A stretch of 64,000 nucleotides of DNA from Acidimicrobiia bacterium (GTDB lineage: Bacteria > Actinomycetota > Acidimicrobiia > Acidimicrobiales > SKKL01): assembly GCA_041676705.1 (NCBI GenBank), contig JBAYRL010000004.1, positions 62,001-126,000 on the forward strand. The letters are read 5' to 3'. Positions 59,942 to 64,000 of the stretch are shown here, piece after piece. The notes under the pieces were generated by a model, which worked only from the letters and a program-made list of their open reading frames with translations, had not been told where the DNA came from and did not search any database. Position numbers and translations under genes: made by a program. Within the stretch, counting starts at the first letter, position 1, and the number at the start of each line of letters is the position of its first letter.

Positions 59942-61339
59942 TTGTTGCCCAAGCCCGTGCGAATCACGATTATTAACCAGTTCTATCTGCCCGATCTGTC
60001 ACCGACCGCACACTTGGCCGCCTCGCTGGCCAACCACCGTGCTGGCGAAGGTGACGAAGTCACCGTAGTAACGAGCAACGCTGGCTACGTGGAATCACCC
60101 CGCTGGAATGAAGTCGTTGGCCAAAGCGAAGATTCCTCGGATCTAAGTGGCGAGAGATCCGAAGCGGCGACCAGCGCCTCATCCTACAGGACCCGGAACT
60201 CGGCGTCGTCGAGGGGAAGGCTGGCTACTAAATCCCAGCGCGAGGTTCGCGTCATACGCTTGGCTATTCCTGGAGGGGGCAAATCCTCGCTTCGCAGCCG
60301 CTTAGGTGGCTATGGCGGTTTCACCGCTGGCGCGTGGCTTCGCTTGGCACTGCTACCTCGACAAGATGTCATCGTTTCGATGACCACTCCGCCTTATATT
60401 GTGCTGGCTGCCTTCTTGCATCGCCTTCTTCATCGGCGCACCAAGATTGTGCTTTGGAGCATGGACGTTTATCCCGACACCGCCGAAGCTTTCGACCAGC
60501 TTGGCCGCGGTTCATTGGTATCGAAACTGCTACGTCGCATCAACACCTGGATTTATCCTCGTTTGGATCATTTGGTGGTGCTCGATTCGGCCATGGGCGA
60601 AGTTCTACAAAGACAATATGGGTCGACAGATCGTCCCCCTACCACCATTATTCCCAATTGGGAACCGCTGGCTAGCTTTCCTAATCCAGCGACTCACAGC
60701 GAAGCACCTGGCACGAGCACGGCGTTTGAGATTTGGGCGGAATATTCCACCAACCCGCAACTAGCCAACCGTGATGTGGTGGCGTATTTGGGGAACACCG
60801 GGACTGGTCATAGTTTCGACACGGTCATCCAGGCCGCCGGTAGATTGGCCCACCAAAATGCGGCGTTCTTATTTGTGGGAGGCGGGGTACGACGGCCAAC
60901 CTTAGAAACCGCAGCATTGGCTCTGGCCGAGGGCCGTGGTGCTCCCATTGTGCTTTACGATTACGTGAGTCGCGAGCAAGTACCGAGCGTGTTCGCCGGA
61001 GCCATGGCATCGCTGATCACCCTTGATGATCGCGCCTGGGGGTTGATGAGCCCCTCCAAGTTGCATTCGGCTCTGGCGGCAGGTCTGCCCATTATCTACG
61101 TGGGCCCAACGGGTACCAATGTTGACGAGGCTATCCAACGTCATGGCTGTGGCGTGTCGCTTCGTAACGGCGATGTTGAAGGATTAGTGGCCGCGGTGAA
61201 GCAGCTAAGCACCGACGTGGCTTATCGCGAGCATTTAGCTCAAGCGGCGCGCCACGCTTTTGAAACCAGCTATTGCGATGCTGCCACCCTGCCCGAATTC
61301 GACACCGTTATCAACGGTCTTGTTCACCGCAACCGCTAG
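59942..61339 (+). CDS. GT4 family glycosyltransferase (WcaI/WbuB-like) with insertion
   Basis: About 465 residues (less if the GTG at 59957 is the start; TTG at 59942 or 59945 is also possible). It has ITIINQFYLPDLSPTAHLAAS, VTVVTSNAGYVES and, later, VVLDSAMGEVLQRQYG, PTTIIPNWEPLASFP and VAYLGNTGTGHSFDTVIQAA with SPSKLHSALAAGLPIIYV, typical of WcaI/WbuB-like enzymes. A Ser/Arg/Ala-rich stretch of about 38 residues (nucleotides about 60124-60240) splits the usual conserved N-terminal part and contains a 7-bp inverted repeat. The gene follows the epimerase by 15 bases, so both are likely co-transcribed. Confidence 0.86.
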   Translation: MLPKPVRITIINQFYLPDLSPTAHLAASLANHRAGEGDEVTVVTSNAGYVESPRWNEVVGQSEDSSDLSGERSEAATSASSYRTRNSASSRGRLATKSQREVRVIRLAIPGGGKSSLRSRLGGYGGFTAGAWLRLALLPRQDVIVSMTTPPYIVLAAFLHRLLHRRTKIVLWSMDVYPDTAEAFDQLGRGSLVSKLLRRINTWIYPRLDHLVVLDSAMGEVLQRQYGSTDRPPTTIIPNWEPLASFPNPATHSEAPGTSTAFEIWAEYSTNPQLANRDVVAYLGNTGTGHSFDTVIQAAGRLAHQNAAFLFVGGGVRRPTLETAALALAEGRGAPIVLYDYVSREQVPSVFAGAMASLITLDDRAWGLMSPSKLHSALAAGLPIIYVGPTGTNVDEAIQRHGCGVSLRNGDVEGLVAAVKQLSTDVAYREHLAQAARHAFETSYCDAATLPEFDTVINGLVHRNR

Positions 61340-61356
61340 CATCTGTCAGCTCGCAG

Positions 61357-62295
61357 CTATCGGACTAAGCGTTTAGCAAAGGCCTCTGCCGTTAGGCTTA
61401 GCCCGTCACGTAACCGGGTTTTCGGCTCCCAACCAAGCAAAGTTTTTGCCAGCGTAATGTCGGGTTGGCGCTGGGCCGGGTCGTCAACGGGTAGCGGTTG
61501 AAACACCACAGGAACATCGGCACCGGTCACTTCATTTACCTCTTGCGCCAGTTCCAACATGGTAAATTCCACCGGATTGCCAATGTTCACGGGCCCCACA
61601 TAGTCCGAGTCCAACAGACGTAGGAGACCGTCCACCTCATCATCGACATAACAAAAACTACGGGTCTGTTGACCGTCGCCGTAGACCGTTAACGGTTTGC
61701 CTTGGAGGGCCTGAACCAGGAAATTGGACACCACCCGCCCATCAAGAAGCCGCATCGACGGACCATAAGTGTTGAAAATACGGGCGATGCGCACGTCAAG
61801 GCCGTGGTGGCGGTGATAGGCCATCGTTAACGCTTCGGCAAAACGCTTAGCTTCGTCGTACACGCCACGTGGTCCGATCGGGTTCACGTTCCCCCAATAA
61901 GTTTCCACCTGCGGATGAACTAACGGGTCACCGTAAACTTCACTGGTGGAAGCCAGCAGATAGCGCGCGTTGTTAGCGCGGGCCAAACCCAAGGTATTGT
62001 GCGTGCCCAGTCCGCCAACTTTCATGATTTGTATGGGCAGCTCGGAGAAATCTTTGGGCGAAGCCGGACTGGCGAAGTGCATAACTACATCGACGGCACT
62101 ATTAAGATAAAACGGTTTCGAAACGTCGTGGTTTATGAATTCGATGTCGCCAGCTTCAACCCACGCCGCAATGTTGTCCCACGAGCCAGTCACCAGATTG
62201 TCGACACAAACCACCTGATCGCCCTGGTCAAGTAACCGTTTAATTATGGTAGAGCCTATTAATCCGGCACCGCCGGTGATCACTACTCGTGCCAT
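61357..62295 (-). CDS. UDP-glucuronate decarboxylase-like SDR
   Basis: 312-residue extended SDR: MARVVITGGAGLIGSTIIKRL (GxxGxxG), VCVDNLVTGSWDNIAAW, VVMHFASPASPKDF, STSEVYGDPLVHPQ, the YDEAKRFAEALTM catalytic motif and RIFNTYGPSMRLLDGRVVSNF. The ASPASP and YDEAKR motifs are characteristic of UDP-xylose synthase (UXS). It would convert UDP-glucuronate, made by the enzyme encoded next to it, to UDP-xylose. A close relative, UDP-glucuronate epimerase or dTDP-glucose dehydratase, is less likely. Confidence 0.9.
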   Translation of the reverse strand: MARVVITGGAGLIGSTIIKRLLDQGDQVVCVDNLVTGSWDNIAAWVEAGDIEFINHDVSKPFYLNSAVDVVMHFASPASPKDFSELPIQIMKVGGLGTHNTLGLARANNARYLLASTSEVYGDPLVHPQVETYWGNVNPIGPRGVYDEAKRFAEALTMAYHRHHGLDVRIARIFNTYGPSMRLLDGRVVSNFLVQALQGKPLTVYGDGQQTRSFCYVDDEVDGLLRLLDSDYVGPVNIGNPVEFTMLELAQEVNEVTGADVPVVFQPLPVDDPAQRQPDITLAKTLLGWEPKTRLRDGLSLTAEAFAKRLVR

Positions 62296-62376
62296 CTGCC
62301 TGTCTATTTCATTCGACGCCGGACTACTTCAATCGATGCCGGAGAACCACTCTTGCACTAACCACCAAAACTGCTT

Positions 62377-63648
62377 TTAGCTGCGACCAATCCCGTCATA
62401 GGCAAAACCACGACGCTTCAACGCCGCCCGATCAAGCAGATTTCGACCGTCTAAAATGGCCGGAGTGGCCATCAGCTCGTAGACCTTATCGAAGTCGAGC
62501 CAGCGAAACTCGTCCCATTCAGTCAATACCGCCAACACGTCGGCACCTTCAACCGCACCGTAGGCATCAGAGGCTAGCTCAACTCCAGCTGGTGCTTTGA
62601 AGATGGCCGGATCGTACCCAACGACGGTGGCACCCGCCCGCACCAAACGATCAATGATCTCGAGCGAGGGTGATTCACGCAAATCATCGGTACGAGCCTT
62701 GAAGGTGAGACCCCAAACCGCTACACGGCGCCCCTCAAGCGACCCACCTACCAAGCGGGCGATTTTTGCGGCCACCCGATCAAACTGTTCGTCATTGACC
62801 TGCAGAACGCCCTTTAATAGCCGGAAATCGTAGCCCGCTTCTTCGGCAATGTTTGCCAGCGCCCGCGTGTCTTTAGGAAAGCACGAACCGCCCCAACCAG
62901 GGCCAGGCTTCAAGAATTCTTGGCCGATACGTTTGTCGTAGCCGATGCCCAACATCACGTCGTTCACATCGGCACCGACGGCTTCACAAATGGCGGCCAC
63001 GGCGTTCACAAATGACAATTTGGTGGCCAAAAAGGCGTTGGCTGCGTACTTGATGGTTTCGGCCGAAGCCGGGTCAGTCACCATGATGGGTGATGGAATG
63101 CCAACATAAAGTGCCGCTACTCGAATGGCAGCCGCCTGGCTGTCGGCACCGATCACAATGCGATCGGGCTTCAGGAAGTCACTAACCGCACTGCCTTCTC
63201 GCAGGAACTCGGGGTTCGAAACCACGAACACGTCGCTTCGTCCCAGCGCTCGTTCCACGACTCGGGTTGAGCCCACCGGAACCGTAGATTTGTTTACCAC
63301 CACGGCTTCAGCTTCTAACACCGGGCCTATCTCGCGAGCGGCCGCTTCAATGTATGACAAGTCGGCCGAACCGTCGGAGTCTTGCGGAGTCGGCACACAC
63401 AAATAGGCAAATTCGGCCTTGGCAGCCGCAGTTGTGGCACCCACCACGAAACTCAAACGACCAGCACGAACCCCTTCTGAAACCAGTCGATCCAGGCCTT
63501 CTTCCAGAATCGGAATTTCGCCTCGATTCAGCGCCGCAATCTTGTCTTCGTCGATGTCGGCGCAGATGACATCATGACCGAGCGAGGCAAAACAAGCCCC
63601 AGTGGTGAGACCCACATAACCGGTTCCAATTACCGCAATGGTGCTCAT
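62377..63648 (-). CDS. ugd: UDP-glucose/GDP-mannose 6-dehydrogenase family (UDP-glucose 6-dehydrogenase)
   Basis: 423-residue nucleotide-sugar dehydrogenase. NAD loop TIAVIGTGYVGLTTGACFASL, CADIDEDKI, the YAANAFLATKLSFVNAVA central helix, the catalytic Cys in GWGGSCFPKDTRALA and the C-terminal NAD/UDP-binding AVWGLTFKARTDDLRESPS. These favour the UDP-glucose enzyme, giving UDP-glucuronate. It lies upstream of the UXS-like gene in the same direction, 81 bases away, so UDP-xylose formation from UDP-glucose looks complete. A GDP-mannose enzyme of this family cannot be excluded. Confidence 0.94.
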   Translation of the reverse strand: MSTIAVIGTGYVGLTTGACFASLGHDVICADIDEDKIAALNRGEIPILEEGLDRLVSEGVRAGRLSFVVGATTAAAKAEFAYLCVPTPQDSDGSADLSYIEAAAREIGPVLEAEAVVVNKSTVPVGSTRVVERALGRSDVFVVSNPEFLREGSAVSDFLKPDRIVIGADSQAAAIRVAALYVGIPSPIMVTDPASAETIKYAANAFLATKLSFVNAVAAICEAVGADVNDVMLGIGYDKRIGQEFLKPGPGWGGSCFPKDTRALANIAEEAGYDFRLLKGVLQVNDEQFDRVAAKIARLVGGSLEGRRVAVWGLTFKARTDDLRESPSLEIIDRLVRAGATVVGYDPAIFKAPAGVELASDAYGAVEGADVLAVLTEWDEFRWLDFDKVYELMATPAILDGRNLLDRAALKRRGFAYDGIGRS

Positions 63649-64000
63649 AGCGTGGTGCCTCGGTGGTGATTGTGATTTACCGGTTTACCCATCGTCTCTA
63701 ATACCTTGCTGTTCAGATTTCCCGCGCTATTCAGATTGCTTCTGCTCACATTTCCCGTGCTATTCACACATTTAGCGGTGGCACTACCCTACGCTCCGCC
63801 AGCTATTTCAACTAAGCGGCACAATTCCGCTCGCCGTCTGTCTCACAACTTTTAGATCGTTCCTAACATGCCTTCGTCGCTATGTTGCCGTCGTCAGAAA
63901 TGGTGCTGCTGGTTACGACCGAGGACGTGGCTGAGCTACCCCCGGTAGCACCCTCTGCTCCGACCCCACTTTCATTTTCACCAATCGCACCTGCGCCGCT
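63649..64000. other. Gene-poor window end (352 bases)
   Basis: No complete gene was found. Upstream of ugd there are two 17-base direct repeats with one mismatch (63717-63733 and 63750-63766; ATTTCCCGYGCTATTCA) in an AT-rich stretch that may hold the ugd promoter. From 63863 to the window end one minus-strand frame is open without a start and ends in a TAG; its 45 codons are Ser/Gly/Thr-rich, like a linker, and could be the C-terminus of a gene lying beyond the window, but the evidence is weak. Confidence 0.6.

Overview
The window looks like a chromosomal segment of an actinobacterium, most probably a member of the class Acidimicrobiia. This is an inference from gene content: a DUF3499-type protein, a DUF5719-type protein beside a very large membrane glycosyltransferase, coenzyme F420 genes (cofD, cofE), cell wall binding repeats of type 2, a secA-prfB-ftsE-ftsX run, an RF2 gene without the programmed frameshift, and moderate GC. 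No rRNA, tRNA, insertion sequence, prophage or CRISPR array was seen.

Layout. 1-12877: two very large tandem, paralogous surface proteins with a teneurin-like core (a plug region, a six-unit NHL propeller and an RHS/YD shell). The second copy is complete and also carries a signal peptide, three cell wall binding repeats, a Thr-rich stalk and a transthyretin-like domain; the first is cut off by the window start. 12965-16905: an apparently leaderless CoA-ester catabolic operon (CoA transferase, VOC protein, AhpD-like protein, HMG-CoA lyase, DoxX). 17002-22312: a wrecked peptide-binding lipoprotein gene, a GntR/FCD regulator, two crotonases, a DEDDh exonuclease, a small unknown protein and a universal stress protein. 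22398-23428: azlCD exporter. 23454-29691: ftsX, ftsE, prfB, secA, comF in one direction. 29779-31295: a YitT/YczE-like membrane protein and an SDR. 31403-38869: ahcY, a PGI/PMI-type isomerase, a Trm112-like protein and a three-part fusion (membrane protein, GT2 glycosyltransferase, phosphomannomutase). 38903-42635: CPBP protease, DUF3499, ftsH, an anchored thioredoxin-like protein.

42705-63648 is mainly a cell-surface polysaccharide locus: DUF5719-like protein, a giant GT2, several GT4 enzymes, gmd and a GDP-4-keto-6-deoxymannose reductase-like gene, a nucleotidyltransferase, a CDP-paratose-2-epimerase-like gene, further SDR enzymes, UDP-glucuronate decarboxylase and UDP-glucose dehydrogenase. 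cofD, cofE and a sulfatase gene with an in-frame amber codon sit inside it. With the isomerase and mutase at 32994-38869, the window holds a nearly complete route from fructose-6-phosphate to GDP-mannose and GDP-D-rhamnose (or a related 6-deoxyhexose), and from UDP-glucose to UDP-glucuronate and UDP-xylose.

The most unusual items are the tandem teneurin-like proteins, the triple fusion, a CPBP gene whose conserved reading frame extends 57 codons above its first canonical start, the broken sulfatase and binding-protein genes, and an 18-bp perfect palindrome between convergent sugar genes. Everything is read by eye without database searches.
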